This document shows, one piece after another, positions 1-8,793 of a DNA stretch of 64,000 nucleotides. The stretch is from contig NZ_SOHK01000005.1 in NCBI RefSeq assembly GCF_004404055.1, positions 248,001-312,000 of the forward strand. The letters run 5' to 3'. The position numbers and the translations under genes were made by a program. The stretch is from Cryobacterium ruanii (GTDB lineage Bacteria; Actinomycetota; Actinomycetes; Actinomycetales; Microbacteriaceae). A model generated the notes under the pieces. The model had not been told where the DNA came from. It ran no database searches and saw only the letters and a program-made list of their open reading frames with translations. Every line of letters starts with the position of its first letter. The first letter of the stretch is position 1.

Positions 1-578
1 TGGGCTACGAGATCGCCGGCGGCATCGGGGTCGCCCGGGCCGACACGACCCGCGACTCCATCGTCATGGTCGGCGACGGCTCCTACCTCATGATGCACTC
101 CGAGATTGTCTCGGCCGTGGCCGAGGGCATCAAATTTATCATCGTGTTGATCCAGAACCACGGCTACGCGTCGATCGGTCACCTCAGCGAGGACGTCGGT
201 TCACAGCGTTACGGAACGCTCTATCGCTACCAGGACAAAGCGGGCAACAACTTCGAGCAGGGCGAGATTCTGCCGATCGACCTCGCCGCCAACGCCGCCA
301 GCTACGGCCTCGACGTCATCTCGATCGAACCGAGTCCCAACGCGATTGCCGACCTGTCGGCCGCCATGAGGACGGCCAAGGCGTCGACCCGCGCCACTAT
401 GATCCACATCAACAACGACCCCCGGCTCTATGCACCCGATGGCGAAGGGTGGTGGGACGTGCCCGTCGCCGCCGTCTCCACCCTGCCGAGCACGCAGCGG
501 GCCCGCACCGCGTACCTCGCCCAACAGTCCCGCCAGAGGCCGCTCCTCGGCCACGGCGCCCTCGAAAGGAACAACTAG
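1..578 (+). CDS. iolD: IolD, trihydroxycyclohexane-1,2-dione hydrolase, C-terminal fragment
   Basis: This is the 3' end of a thiamin-diphosphate enzyme; the 5' part lies outside the window and the codons run in frame from base 3. The visible part has the ThDP-binding motif GDGSY, followed about 25 residues later by QNHGYASIG, a signature of IolD. IolD opens the ring of 3D-trihydroxycyclohexane-1,2-dione in myo-inositol breakdown. The gene ends 2 bp before the iolE-like start, which indicates co-transcription and supports the inositol assignment. The C-terminal text (DPRLYAPDGEGWWDVPVAAVS) is also typical of IolD. The assignment is firm apart from the missing N-terminus. Confidence 0.88.
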   Translation, partial: GYEIAGGIGVARADTTRDSIVMVGDGSYLMMHSEIVSAVAEGIKFIIVLIQNHGYASIGHLSEDVGSQRYGTLYRYQDKAGNNFEQGEILPIDLAANAASYGLDVISIEPSPNAIADLSAAMRTAKASTRATMIHINNDPRLYAPDGEGWWDVPVAAVSTLPSTQRARTAYLAQQSRQRPLLGHGALERNN

Positions 579-580
579 TC

Positions 581-1495
581 ATGTCGGAATCGAAGATTCG
601 CATCGGCACCGCGCCCGACTCGTGGGGCGTGTGGTTTCCGAACGACCCGAACCAAATTCCGTGGGAACGCTTTCTCGACGAGGTGCAGGCTGCCGGCTAC
701 CACTGGCTGGAACTCGGCCCCTTCGGTTATCTCCCGACCGATGCGGCGCAGCTCGCCGATGAGCTGGCAAAGAGAGACCTGAAACTGTCGGCCGGAACCG
801 TCTTCACCGGTTTTCACAAGGGTGAGGAGCAGTGGAAGCGGGCCTGGGACCAGGCGCTCGACGTTGCCGGGCTCGTCTCCCAGCTGGGCGTGGAACACCT
901 CGTTGTGATCCCAGACCTGTGGCGTTCCGATGCTACGGCCGAGGTGCTCGAATCGCGAAACCTCGACAACGCGGAGTGGAAGAAGCTCGCCGCCGGCCAC
1001 GACAAGCTCGGCCAGGCCCTTCTTGAAGAGTATGGAATCAAGCAGCAGTTCCACTCGCACGCGGACAGCCATGTTGGCACTTACCGCGAGGTCGAGCGCT
1101 TCCTGCAGGAGACCGACCAGGCTTTCACCAACCTCTGCCTGGACACGGGACACTTCGCGTACTACCTGGGTGACAACGTCAAGCTCATGACGGCCTACCC
1201 CGACCGCATCGGCTACCTGCACCTCAAGCAGGTCGAACCCAACATTCTGGCCGATGTGCTGAAAAACGACATGCCGTTCGTTGAGGCCGTTGCGCTGGGC
1301 GTCATGACGGAGCCAGGTTTCGAGGGGGTGCCGGAGCTCGCGCCGATCATCGAAAAGGCTGCCGAAATCAACCCGGACATGTTCGCCATCATCGAGCAGG
1401 ACATGTACGGCTGCGCCATCGACTTTCCGTTCCCGATCGCCCAGCGCACCCGTGAGCACATCTTCAGCTGCACTCAGGCTGCACGCATCCGCTAA
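581..1495 (+). CDS. iolE: Inosose dehydratase-like TIM-barrel protein (IolE family)
   Basis: The 304-residue protein belongs to the xylose-isomerase-like TIM-barrel family. ATG at 581 is chosen because the previous gene stops 2 bp earlier and GAAAGGA lies about 10 bp upstream; a longer open frame would run into iolD. Candidate metal ligands are the Glu in WLELGPFG, the His residues in FHSHADSHVGT, the Asp/His in CLDTGHFAY and the Glu in IIEQDMYG. IolE dehydrates 2-keto-myo-inositol to the dione that IolD hydrolyses, so adjacency to iolD fits. Related isomerases (IolH, IolI) share the fold, so the exact reaction is inferred from context. Confidence 0.72.
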   Translation: MSESKIRIGTAPDSWGVWFPNDPNQIPWERFLDEVQAAGYHWLELGPFGYLPTDAAQLADELAKRDLKLSAGTVFTGFHKGEEQWKRAWDQALDVAGLVSQLGVEHLVVIPDLWRSDATAEVLESRNLDNAEWKKLAAGHDKLGQALLEEYGIKQQFHSHADSHVGTYREVERFLQETDQAFTNLCLDTGHFAYYLGDNVKLMTAYPDRIGYLHLKQVEPNILADVLKNDMPFVEAVALGVMTEPGFEGVPELAPIIEKAAEINPDMFAIIEQDMYGCAIDFPFPIAQRTREHIFSCTQAARIR

Positions 1496-1541
1496 ACCTG
1501 CTTTATTCAGTCTCTTTCCCTCATCTTTCTAAGGAACAACC

Positions 1542-2552
1542 ATGTCTGAACTCAACATTGCCGTTGTCGGTGCCGGCCTCATGGGCGCTGACCACGTCAT
1601 CCGCATCACCGAACGCATCGCCGGTGCCCGCGTCAGCGCAATCGTCGAACCCGATGCGGGGCGAGCGCACGCCGCCCTCGAGCACGCTCCAGGCGCCGTG
1701 CACTTCACTTCGGTGGAGGATGCTGTCGCGGCCGGCGTCGTGGACGCGGTACTGATCGCCACGCCCGGCCAGTTCCATGAGCCCGTTCTCTTTCCGGCCA
1801 TCGATGCGGGAATCCCGATCCTGTGCGAGAAGCCCCTGACTCCGACTCCTGAGGCGTCGCTGCGCATCCTGGCGGCCGAGCAGAAGGCGGGCAAGAAGCT
1901 CATCCAGGTCGGGTTCATGCGTCGATTCGACGCGGAGTACATTCAGCTGCGCGAGCTGATCGCGTCTGGTTCGGCGGGCGAGCTGCTCGCCCTGAACTGC
2001 GCCCACCGCAACGGCACGGTGCCCGACTCCTACACGAACACCATGCTCATCGAAGACTCCGTCGTGCACGAGATCGACGTGGTGCGCTACCTCACCGACT
2101 CGCACATCGTCGCCATCGAAGTCAAGCACGGCAAGCGCAACACGCTCTCGCCCGACCACCTCAACGAGCCGATCTTCGTGCTGCTCTACACCGAGAGCGG
2201 TGTGCTGGCCAACGTCGAGATGAACGTCAGCGTGCAGTTCGGCTACCAGGTCAAGACCGAGGCCGTCTTCCAGAAGGGAATCGCCGAGATCGGCCGCACG
2301 GCTGGCCTGACCCTGTGGCAGGACGGCCGCTACGGCGGAGTCGAGAACGCGAGCTTCAAGACTCGATTCGCGGCCGCCTACGACAGCCAGATCCAGCGCT
2401 GGGTGAACGCCACCAAGCGTGGCGAGATCGACGGACCGAACGCGTGGGACGGCTACCTCGCCTCCGCGGCCTGCGCGGCCGGCGTAACCGCCCTGACGAC
2501 GGGCGAGCGCGTCGACGTCGTCTACACCGAGCGCCCCGCCTTCTACAACTAG
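1542..2552 (+). CDS. iolG: Inositol 2-dehydrogenase-like Gfo/Idh/MocA oxidoreductase
   Basis: The protein has 336 residues and an N-terminal Rossmann fold (GAGLMG at residues 10-15). It carries the family's EKP motif (CEKPLTPTPE), RRFD in the substrate domain, and HEIDVVRYL near the expected catalytic His. Members of this family oxidise myo-inositol or scyllo-inositol with NAD. The gene lies 46 bp after iolE behind an AAGGAA ribosome site and belongs to the same run of inositol genes. Whether it prefers myo-, scyllo- or chiro-inositol, or another polyol, cannot be read from the sequence. Confidence 0.75.
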   Translation: MSELNIAVVGAGLMGADHVIRITERIAGARVSAIVEPDAGRAHAALEHAPGAVHFTSVEDAVAAGVVDAVLIATPGQFHEPVLFPAIDAGIPILCEKPLTPTPEASLRILAAEQKAGKKLIQVGFMRRFDAEYIQLRELIASGSAGELLALNCAHRNGTVPDSYTNTMLIEDSVVHEIDVVRYLTDSHIVAIEVKHGKRNTLSPDHLNEPIFVLLYTESGVLANVEMNVSVQFGYQVKTEAVFQKGIAEIGRTAGLTLWQDGRYGGVENASFKTRFAAAYDSQIQRWVNATKRGEIDGPNAWDGYLASAACAAGVTALTTGERVDVVYTERPAFYN

Positions 2553-2584
2553 CCTTCACCTACTCGCGCACTCGAAAGGCCACC

Positions 2585-3448
2585 GTGAAGATCGCACTCG
2601 ACCCCACCCCGTTCCACCACTCCCACTCGTTGCTCGAGTTTCCCCGCCTGGCTGCGGACCTCGGCTACGAGTGGCTCCAACTAACGCCACACGCCGATTT
2701 CATTCCGTTCTTCAATCACCCGAAGGCCGACGATGACCTCGTGCAGGCGTTCAAGAGGGCCTGCACGGATGCCGGGGTGGGCGTCGCATCCGTCCTGCCG
2801 GTTTTGCGGTGGTCGGGGCCGGACGAGGACGCGCGGGAGGCGGCGGTGCGGTATTGGAAGCGCGCGATCCAGATCACGGTGGAGCTCGGAGTCGACACCA
2901 TGAACACTGAGTTCAGCGGCCGGCCAGAGCTCGCGGAGCAATCGGAACGGGCTTTCTACCGGTCGATGGAGGAGCTCGTTCCCATCATCGAGGGCGAGGG
3001 AATCCGGGTGCTGATCGACCCGCACCCCGACGACTTCGTCGAAGACGGCCTCGCAGCGCTGCGGGTGATTCGCGGCGTCAATTCGAAGAACGTCGGGTTT
3101 GTCTTCGTGGCTTCACACACCTTCCACTACGGTAACAACCCACTCGAGATCATGCGCGCGGCCGGCGACAGGCTCGGTCTGGTGCATGTCTCGGACACCA
3201 TGGATCACACGGCGTCGCACGGCCTGCGCTACATCACCAACCCGCCCGGCAATGCCGTGCGGGTGCACCAGCACCTGAAAATGGGTGACGGTGACGTGAA
3301 CTGGCCCGAGTTCTTCGGCGGGCTCAGGGAGATCGGATTTCTCGACCGCTCCGACACAGTGATGGTCTCAAGCGTCTTCGCCGAAGACGAGACCGCCGCC
3401 GAGACCGCCATCTACCAGCGCGAGCTGATGTTGGATTCAATCGCCTGA
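2585..3448 (+). CDS. IolH/xylose isomerase-like TIM-barrel protein
   Basis: This 287-residue sugar-phosphate isomerase/epimerase family protein starts at GTG 2585, preceded by GAAAGG at a good distance. A longer in-frame extension exists but would overlap iolG by more than 230 bp. Metal-binding candidates are the Glu in MNTEFSG, the Asp/His in IDPHPDDF and the His residues in VASHTFHYG. It resembles proteins annotated IolH in inositol operons, whose exact role is poorly defined. Its position 32 bp after the iolG-like gene supports involvement in the same pathway. The family is clear, the substrate is not. Confidence 0.65.
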   Translation: MKIALDPTPFHHSHSLLEFPRLAADLGYEWLQLTPHADFIPFFNHPKADDDLVQAFKRACTDAGVGVASVLPVLRWSGPDEDAREAAVRYWKRAIQITVELGVDTMNTEFSGRPELAEQSERAFYRSMEELVPIIEGEGIRVLIDPHPDDFVEDGLAALRVIRGVNSKNVGFVFVASHTFHYGNNPLEIMRAAGDRLGLVHVSDTMDHTASHGLRYITNPPGNAVRVHQHLKMGDGDVNWPEFFGGLREIGFLDRSDTVMVSSVFAEDETAAETAIYQRELMLDSIA

Positions 3449-3511
3449 ATTTACGGTCGGTCCAGGAAAATACATCAAGGTTGGATACCTCAATCAAGAA
3501 ATGGATGCACC

Positions 3512-4297
3512 ATGATCGCTTGGGCACGGTATCCCTATGACGAAACTCGAGTGCTCGTTACCGGCGGTGGGTCGGGGATCGGGCGTGCAATCGCACGGGC
3601 GTTTCTCGAGCAGGGCGCACGTGTAGCCGTCTCGGGTCGCCACGCGGATACGCTGCGAGAGACGGTGAAGGATTTCCTCTCCGGCTCTTCCCTGGTCATC
3701 GTGGGTGACATGGCGGTGCGCGCCGATGTCGAAAACGCTGTGGAGGCCGTCACTGCGGCTTGGGGCGGAATCGATGCCGTGATCGCCAACGCCGGTGTGT
3801 CCGAGCCCGGCACCATTGACGAACTCACGGATGAGTCGTGGCAGAGAATGCGGTCGATCAACGTCGACGGAATGATCCACCTGGCGCGAGCCGCTGTGCC
3901 GGCGCTGCGCCAGTCACGCGGATCGTTTACGGCCATCTCGTCGATCGCAGGCATGGGTGGTGACTGGCGGCAGGTGGGTTACAACGCAACGAAAGGCGCG
4001 GTGAACGCCTTCGTTCAGAGCCTTGCCCTCGACGTTGGTCGTGACGGGGTGCGGGTCAACGCCATCGCGCCGGCTTTCACCACCACTCAGCAGACACAGG
4101 AGCGGCTGGATGACTCCGCCTTCTGGTTGGCGCTGCGTGACCGTCTGGCGCTTGATCGTCCCGCCACGCCGAACGACATCGCCCGGGCGGCCCTGTTTCT
4201 GGCAAGCCCTGACGCCGCGTATGTTACGGGTGTCGTTTTACCCGTCGACGGCGGTACAACGGCGTCGAGCGGAACCCCGCGCCCTCCCGCTGCCTGA
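3512..4297 (+). CDS. Short-chain dehydrogenase/reductase (SDR)
   Basis: The protein has 261 residues and the classical SDR pattern: nucleotide-binding TGGGSGIG (residues 17-24), NAG in VIANAGVSE, catalytic Ser143/Ser144 and the Y157-N-A-T-K161 pair, then DGGTTASS near the C-terminus. SDRs of this type use NAD(P) to oxidise or reduce sugar, polyol or keto-acid hydroxyls. It follows the inositol genes by 63 bp and is the last gene before a non-coding region, so it probably ends that operon. The ribosome site is weak and an internal GTG at 3551 cannot be excluded as the start. The substrate is unknown. Confidence 0.8.
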   Translation: MIAWARYPYDETRVLVTGGGSGIGRAIARAFLEQGARVAVSGRHADTLRETVKDFLSGSSLVIVGDMAVRADVENAVEAVTAAWGGIDAVIANAGVSEPGTIDELTDESWQRMRSINVDGMIHLARAAVPALRQSRGSFTAISSIAGMGGDWRQVGYNATKGAVNAFVQSLALDVGRDGVRVNAIAPAFTTTQQTQERLDDSAFWLALRDRLALDRPATPNDIARAALFLASPDAAYVTGVVLPVDGGTTASSGTPRPPAA

Positions 4298-4598
4298 TCC
4301 TGCGCATTCGATAGGACATAGGCAGGCCACGGTCAAGAGTTTATCCGCGGGCCGCATATCTCCGGATACGGAGCGGCGTCCAGCGCACTCGTGGCCCCGG
4401 CCGGCCGGCCGGAGCAACGTCAACGCCTTATCTGTATGCAAAAGACAACCGAAAGGACAGTTCTGGTGTTGCTATCAATACATATTCGCGCTGTTGCGCC
4501 TCGAGATTCTTCATCATCGACACGTGGGTGTTCTAACCTCTGTTTCACCCCAGCGTGCTTGATCACGCTGGTGCCGGACATTATCGCGAAGGAGTGTC
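4298..4598. promoter_or_regulatory. Non-coding region before the P450 gene, with a 7-bp inverted repeat
   Basis: No convincing gene lies in these 301 bases, which are more AT-rich than the surroundings. The clearest element is an inverted repeat at 4551-4570 (CAGCGTG, 6-nt spacer, CACGCTG), 28 bp before the P450 start. It could be an operator or a short hairpin. An AAGGAG ribosome site sits just before the ATG at 4599. A P450 promoter is expected here, but no -35/-10 pair could be assigned with confidence. Confidence 0.4.
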
Positions 4599-6008
4599 AT
4601 GACTGAAATCCCTCAACTTCGAGCCTCGGGGACGGGATGTTTTCATCTCGCATCCACGCCCTCCGAAGTCACTGCTGAGTTGCCGGGGCCACTGGAGACA
4701 ATACCTGTCCCTGTGCCAGGAACGAAGGAGACGGTCGACAAGCCAGGGGATACTCGTCCCGTGGATCTCACGATTGACTACGACCCTCTGTCCTATGCTG
4801 TGTACGACTATCCATACGACACCTACAGGCGATTGCGGGATTCCGCCCCCGTGTATTTCAACGTGGACCGAGAACTTTACGTCGTTTCCCGATATGACGA
4901 TGTGCGTGCGGGCTTGGCCAACGATGCCCAGCTGGTCAATTGCCTCGGCAACGATATCGATGGAACGCATGACTCCTATGGGGCCGGGATGCTCGTCGCC
5001 GAAGACCCTCCCCGTCACACGAACTTGCGGGCAGCCATCCGCCGCACGTTCGCTGCCCGCGAGATTCTGGCCAAAGAGCACGGCGTTCGCATCTTCGCGC
5101 GAAGCCTTCTTGCAGACATGCATGCCAAAGGCGGCGGGGATTTCGCGAGCGATTTCGCTTTGCCCATGTCCATCGGGATGGGCATCTCTTTGCTCGGTTC
5201 GCCGCCCGAGGACAACACAGCGTTCGTGGAACACCTGTGGCGTGCAATGGAACGCACGGTGGGCAAATACGGCATCCCGGATGACGCGGCGGTAGCCAAT
5301 GGCGAGACCGAAGAGCTTCTTGCCCGCCGTTTCGCCGAGCGCCGAGCCGCGATCGCGGCCGGCGCGGCCACAACCGGCTCTGATGCGTATACGCAGATCT
5401 TATTGGCATCCCAGAAGGGGAAGGTGTTGGAAGCTGAGCAGGACGGACTGGCCCATCTCATTCTCTCCGCTGCTAGCGACGCTCCAGCGGCCTTGCTCAC
5501 CAATATTATTTATGTGCTGGATAAATTCCCACGTATCCAAGGACACCTGCGCATGAACCCGGAGTTGATCACCGCGTTCGTGGAGGAAACTTTGCGGTAC
5601 GAAACACCGGGCCAGAATGTATCGCGTCAGACGACGGAGCAGATCGTGATCGCCGGAGTCATCATCCCCGCCGATTCCCGGGTGATGTTTCTGCAAGGGT
5701 CCGCGAACAGGGACGAACGCGTTTATCAAGACCCCGATGTTTTCGACATCAGTCGGGAGTTCACGCCGAAGAACCGCATCATGTCCTTTGGTGAAGGTAT
5801 CCACGCGTGTATGGGTGCCCCGTTCGCGCGTATGGCCGCAAGGATAATGGTCGAGGAACTTGTGAAAGGACCCGACGTTCGTGTCGTCGGCACGCCTGAA
5901 CGGTGGGTGAAGCAATTGGTGCGCGGATTTTCCGTTCTCCCCGTCGAGTTTGCCGATCCTGGCAGCGGTGTCGCCCACCAGCATTTCACCCTAGGAATTG
6001 AAAGGTAG
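4599..6008 (+). CDS. Cytochrome P450 with atypical oxygen-activation motif
   Basis: The protein has 469 residues and is soluble. It carries the P450 hallmarks: C-helix EDPPRHTNLR, K-helix E330-T-L-R333, and the heme loop FGEGIHACMG with Cys404 as heme ligand. An N-terminal stretch of about 60 residues rich in Pro/Thr precedes the fold. In the I-helix, where most P450s have A-G-x-(D/E)-T, this one reads A-A-S-D294-A295, so the acid is kept and the proton-relay Thr is replaced by Ala. It is followed by an aldo-keto reductase, and a reductase and a flavodoxin lie downstream as plausible electron partners. Base composition is lower in GC than in the flanking inositol genes. The substrate is unknown; an inositol or sugar derivative is inferred from context. 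Confidence 0.95.
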   Translation: MTEIPQLRASGTGCFHLASTPSEVTAELPGPLETIPVPVPGTKETVDKPGDTRPVDLTIDYDPLSYAVYDYPYDTYRRLRDSAPVYFNVDRELYVVSRYDDVRAGLANDAQLVNCLGNDIDGTHDSYGAGMLVAEDPPRHTNLRAAIRRTFAAREILAKEHGVRIFARSLLADMHAKGGGDFASDFALPMSIGMGISLLGSPPEDNTAFVEHLWRAMERTVGKYGIPDDAAVANGETEELLARRFAERRAAIAAGAATTGSDAYTQILLASQKGKVLEAEQDGLAHLILSAASDAPAALLTNIIYVLDKFPRIQGHLRMNPELITAFVEETLRYETPGQNVSRQTTEQIVIAGVIIPADSRVMFLQGSANRDERVYQDPDVFDISREFTPKNRIMSFGEGIHACMGAPFARMAARIMVEELVKGPDVRVVGTPERWVKQLVRGFSVLPVEFADPGSGVAHQHFTLGIER

Positions 6009-6013
6009 GTTCA

Positions 6014-6988
6014 ATGCAATATCGATCTTTTGGTAGGACTGGATGGGACGTCAGCGAGATCTCGTTTGGTGCGTGGCAGATTGGCGGGCAATGGGGACAG
6101 GTCGACGACGAAGAGTCAATTGAGACGCTGCTCGCGGCATACGCGCAGGGCATCAACTTTGTCGATACAGCCGAGTTTTATGGAGCCGGTCACAGCGAAG
6201 AAGTCATCGGTGAATCGCTGCGTCGTTGGGATGGCAAACGTATTTATGTCGCCACCAAAATTCAGCCCACTCGTTGGCCGGACGCGGACGAAAACAACCC
6301 ACAAATGCGCGGCCGCTACCCCGACTGGTATCTGCGGAACGGCGTCGAGCGCGCGTTGACCCGGCTCGGTGTTGAACGACTTGATCTTCTTCAACTCCAC
6401 TGCTGGGTTACCGATGGACTCAACACGCTGGATTGGCTGGAAACCCTTAATGCGCTTCGGCTCGAGGGCAAGGTAGACAAAATCGGGGTTTCGATTCGGG
6501 ACTACCGCCCCGATGAAGGGGTCGATCTTGCAAATCTCGGTCTAGTCGACTCCATCCAGGTCATTTTCAACCTGTTCGAGCAACGTCCGGTCACCACTTT
6601 GTTCCCAGCCGGAGCGCGAACGAAGACCGCATTCATAGACCGAGTCGCCTTCGACTCGGGCTCCCTCAGCGGTCAGTGGACTCCCTCCACCTACGACTCG
6701 TGGGAGGTTGGCTCGCAGCAGCATGAGATGTTTCGCGGTGAACGGTTCACCGAAACTCTGGAACGCGTCGAAGCGTTGAAAGCGATCTGCGCCCCGTATT
6801 ACTCCACTCTGGCGGAAGCTGCAATGCGATACGCCCTAAGTTCGCCAGAGGTCTCAACCGTCATCGCGGGAATGAGCACTCGGAGAAACGTCGAGCGAAA
6901 CGCTGCGTACTCCGACGGTCAGCCGTTTCCCACGGCACTACTCGACCAGCTTACGGAGCACAACTGGCCCAGAAACTACTACAAATGA
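6014..6988 (+). CDS. Aldo/keto reductase
   Basis: The 324-residue TIM-barrel NADPH-dependent oxidoreductase has a visible catalytic tetrad: D51 and Y56 (FVDTAEFYG), K82 (VATK) and H129 (LLQLH). The sequence is of the IolS/YajO-like bacterial AKR type rather than the plant aldose reductase type. It starts 5 bp after the P450 stop and overlaps the next gene by 4 bp (ATGA), so P450, AKR and hydrolase are one transcription unit. It may reduce or oxidise a carbonyl of the P450 product, or act on an inosose; this is inference from gene order. Confidence 0.9.
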   Translation: MQYRSFGRTGWDVSEISFGAWQIGGQWGQVDDEESIETLLAAYAQGINFVDTAEFYGAGHSEEVIGESLRRWDGKRIYVATKIQPTRWPDADENNPQMRGRYPDWYLRNGVERALTRLGVERLDLLQLHCWVTDGLNTLDWLETLNALRLEGKVDKIGVSIRDYRPDEGVDLANLGLVDSIQVIFNLFEQRPVTTLFPAGARTKTAFIDRVAFDSGSLSGQWTPSTYDSWEVGSQQHEMFRGERFTETLERVEALKAICAPYYSTLAEAAMRYALSSPEVSTVIAGMSTRRNVERNAAYSDGQPFPTALLDQLTEHNWPRNYYK

Positions 6989-7728
6989 GCGACGCGAAGC
7001 CTCGACAAGTTCAAATCGAATTTCTTTCCCCCGCCGAACTCGACGCAGCTTTGGCTGTTTCGCCCATCGTGTATCTGCCGCTGGGGACGATTGAGTTTCA
7101 TAGTTCGCATCTGCCGGTCGGCCTTGACGCTCTAACCGCCCACGGGCTGTGCATCGATTCCGCGCGACGGACCGGCGGCTTGGTCCTCCCGCCTCTGTAC
7201 CAAGGCACCGGGGGAGGGCATGCCGATTATCCGTGGACGATAATGATGCCCACAGCGACGGCAATCCGGTCTAACGTGCAGCAGACCCTGCAGCGGTTAA
7301 GTGATTTCGGAGTTCGGAAAACGGTCTTATTTACCGGTCATTTTCCTGGCGAACAGCTCGATCTCATCGACGAGCTGGCCGCCGAGTGGAACACCAACGG
7401 AACCAAGACGATGCGGGTTTTGGCGACCGGTGTCAACCGGTGCACCGAGGCACCCCTCGCTCCCGACCATGCGGGGGTATTCGAAACCACTCTGATGCAC
7501 TCGTTTTGGCCCGAGTTGGTACATCTCGAGCGGCTACCGCCTGCGGACACGAATCCGGCCGTAGACCCGGGTGATGACGACCAAGGTCATCATAGACATG
7601 ACTCCACCCATCCGTTGTGGGGAATTTTTGGCCCAGACCCGCGCCGTCTAGACCTATCAGGCAGCGGTATCCTACGCGAGTTTCTTGTTGGGTGGCTCAG
7701 CCGGCTGGCCGCAGAAGAGGTGGTTTGA
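6985..7728 (+). CDS. Creatininase-family metal-dependent hydrolase
   Basis: The 247-residue protein has the creatininase-family N-terminal motif PLGTIEFHSSHLPVGLD. E37, H39 and D48 match the family's metal ligands, although SSH replaces the usual GPH. TGHFPGEQ takes the place of the usual NGHGGN, and HAGVFETTLM supplies a later Glu. The start codon overlaps the AKR stop. Family members open cyclic amides or lactams (creatinine, F420 and riboflavin precursors, mycofactocin peptide); some act in sugar pathways. Here it could open a ring or lactone intermediate. The fold call is good, the reaction is unknown. Confidence 0.8.
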   Translation: MSDAKPRQVQIEFLSPAELDAALAVSPIVYLPLGTIEFHSSHLPVGLDALTAHGLCIDSARRTGGLVLPPLYQGTGGGHADYPWTIMMPTATAIRSNVQQTLQRLSDFGVRKTVLFTGHFPGEQLDLIDELAAEWNTNGTKTMRVLATGVNRCTEAPLAPDHAGVFETTLMHSFWPELVHLERLPPADTNPAVDPGDDDQGHHRHDSTHPLWGIFGPDPRRLDLSGSGILREFLVGWLSRLAAEEVV

Positions 7729-7752
7729 TCGGTGCAGCACGCGCAATGAACC

Positions 7753-8526
7753 ATGGCTGGATTCGATGTTGAGCACGATTCCCCTTTGAGTGCGCGGGGT
7801 CAAGTTCACAGACACTTGCGCCAACACATCGACAGCGGAGAATTCGCCGCTGGCGACTGTATCCCCACCGAGCTGACGCTCAGTGCGCCGTACGCCTCTA
7901 GTCGTGTAACGATTCGCCGGGCTATTGGAGCCCTTATCGAGGAGGGAAATGTGCGTTCTCGTCGCGGGTCAGGCACGTTTGTCACCGATAATGCGCTGGC
8001 CTTGGTGTGTGAGTTTGACCTAGCCAGCCCGTGGAAAAAAACAATTACTTATTGAGTGCCACGATGCACGTTCCCACGAAATCCCGGCAGCCGACGACGC
8101 GCCCGTTTCGAGCGCCGTGGCGTCCGCATGCGGTCAAAAAATCCCGTTGATGCGTCTTCACTCTTCCCTCACGGTACATACCGTCAACGCTGTGCCTATC
8201 GGGATTACCGAGGCGTGGCGCACCGAGCAATGGGGGCGCACAGCTTGCACCGCCGACCGTCGAGATGATCAGGCACCGTTAGTGGCCGGATGTTTCGCTG
8301 AAGTTGGTTTTGTCACGTCGTTCCAGGCGCACCAATTGCAGTCACACGTCGATATTCCCTCGTCGTCGTCGCACGTACACATTTCGCTCTCTCTGGCGTG
8401 ATAGCAGAGTAGGCACGGACCACCTGGCTGGGAAGCCGTGTCAGACTCGCGTATATCCGCCGCCTCGTGGCCAGCCAGATGGACGTGGCCGACCGTTTCA
8501 CAGCCGTCGAGCCAATACCAAAGTGA
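7753..8526 (+). pseudogene. Decayed GntR/UTRA-type regulator
   Basis: Bases 7753-8055 encode 100 residues of a GntR winged-helix domain (LRQHIDSGEFAAGDCIPTE, then VTIRRAIGALIEEGNVRSRRGSGTFV), but the frame stops just after it. A run of seven A at 8035-8041 precedes the stop. Shifting one base there gives a continuation (QLLIECHDARSHEIPA..., then LHSSLTV...ITEAWRTEQW) open to 8401, which reads like the start of an effector-binding domain. Another stretch in the first frame at 8413-8526 includes VASQMDVADRFTAVE, reminiscent of a UTRA end. I infer a full-length regulator inactivated by at least two frameshifts. The truncated HTH protein could still be made. Confidence 0.5.
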
Positions 8527-8793
8527 CCTTAAGTCATCGGCGTCGGCGGTCGTTACCAGCTGCGTTGCAGCCCAAACCTGCATCGCTACGTATCAGAGCG
8601 TCAATCGAGATGTGCTCCCGAAAGGCAAATGAACTGCCGCGGGCTTTTCGGCGGCTAGTGTCCATGCACGCCTCGACCATGTGTAGCGGGTCTGCGCTAT
8701 CGATTCAATTGGGTACTGGCACGTGCTAGTAAATGATGCTATATTGACCTGACAAAGTTCGAATCGGCCCACAACTGCAAGGGAGCAGCAGCC
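8527..8793. other. Non-coding spacer before the reductase gene
   Basis: No supported gene is visible in these 267 bases. The segment follows the decayed regulator and runs to the reductase start at 8794. An AAGGGAG ribosome site lies just before that start. A TATATT at 8740-8745 could be a -10 element but has no matching -35 at normal spacing. The segment is probably the promoter region of the reductase-flavodoxin pair, with some further regulator debris. Confidence 0.4.

Noticed and set aside
8269..8793. Several 60-140 codon frames on both strands near the decayed regulator
   Set aside because: None has a ribosome site or recognisable domain, and codon use is erratic. They fit degraded sequence better than genes.
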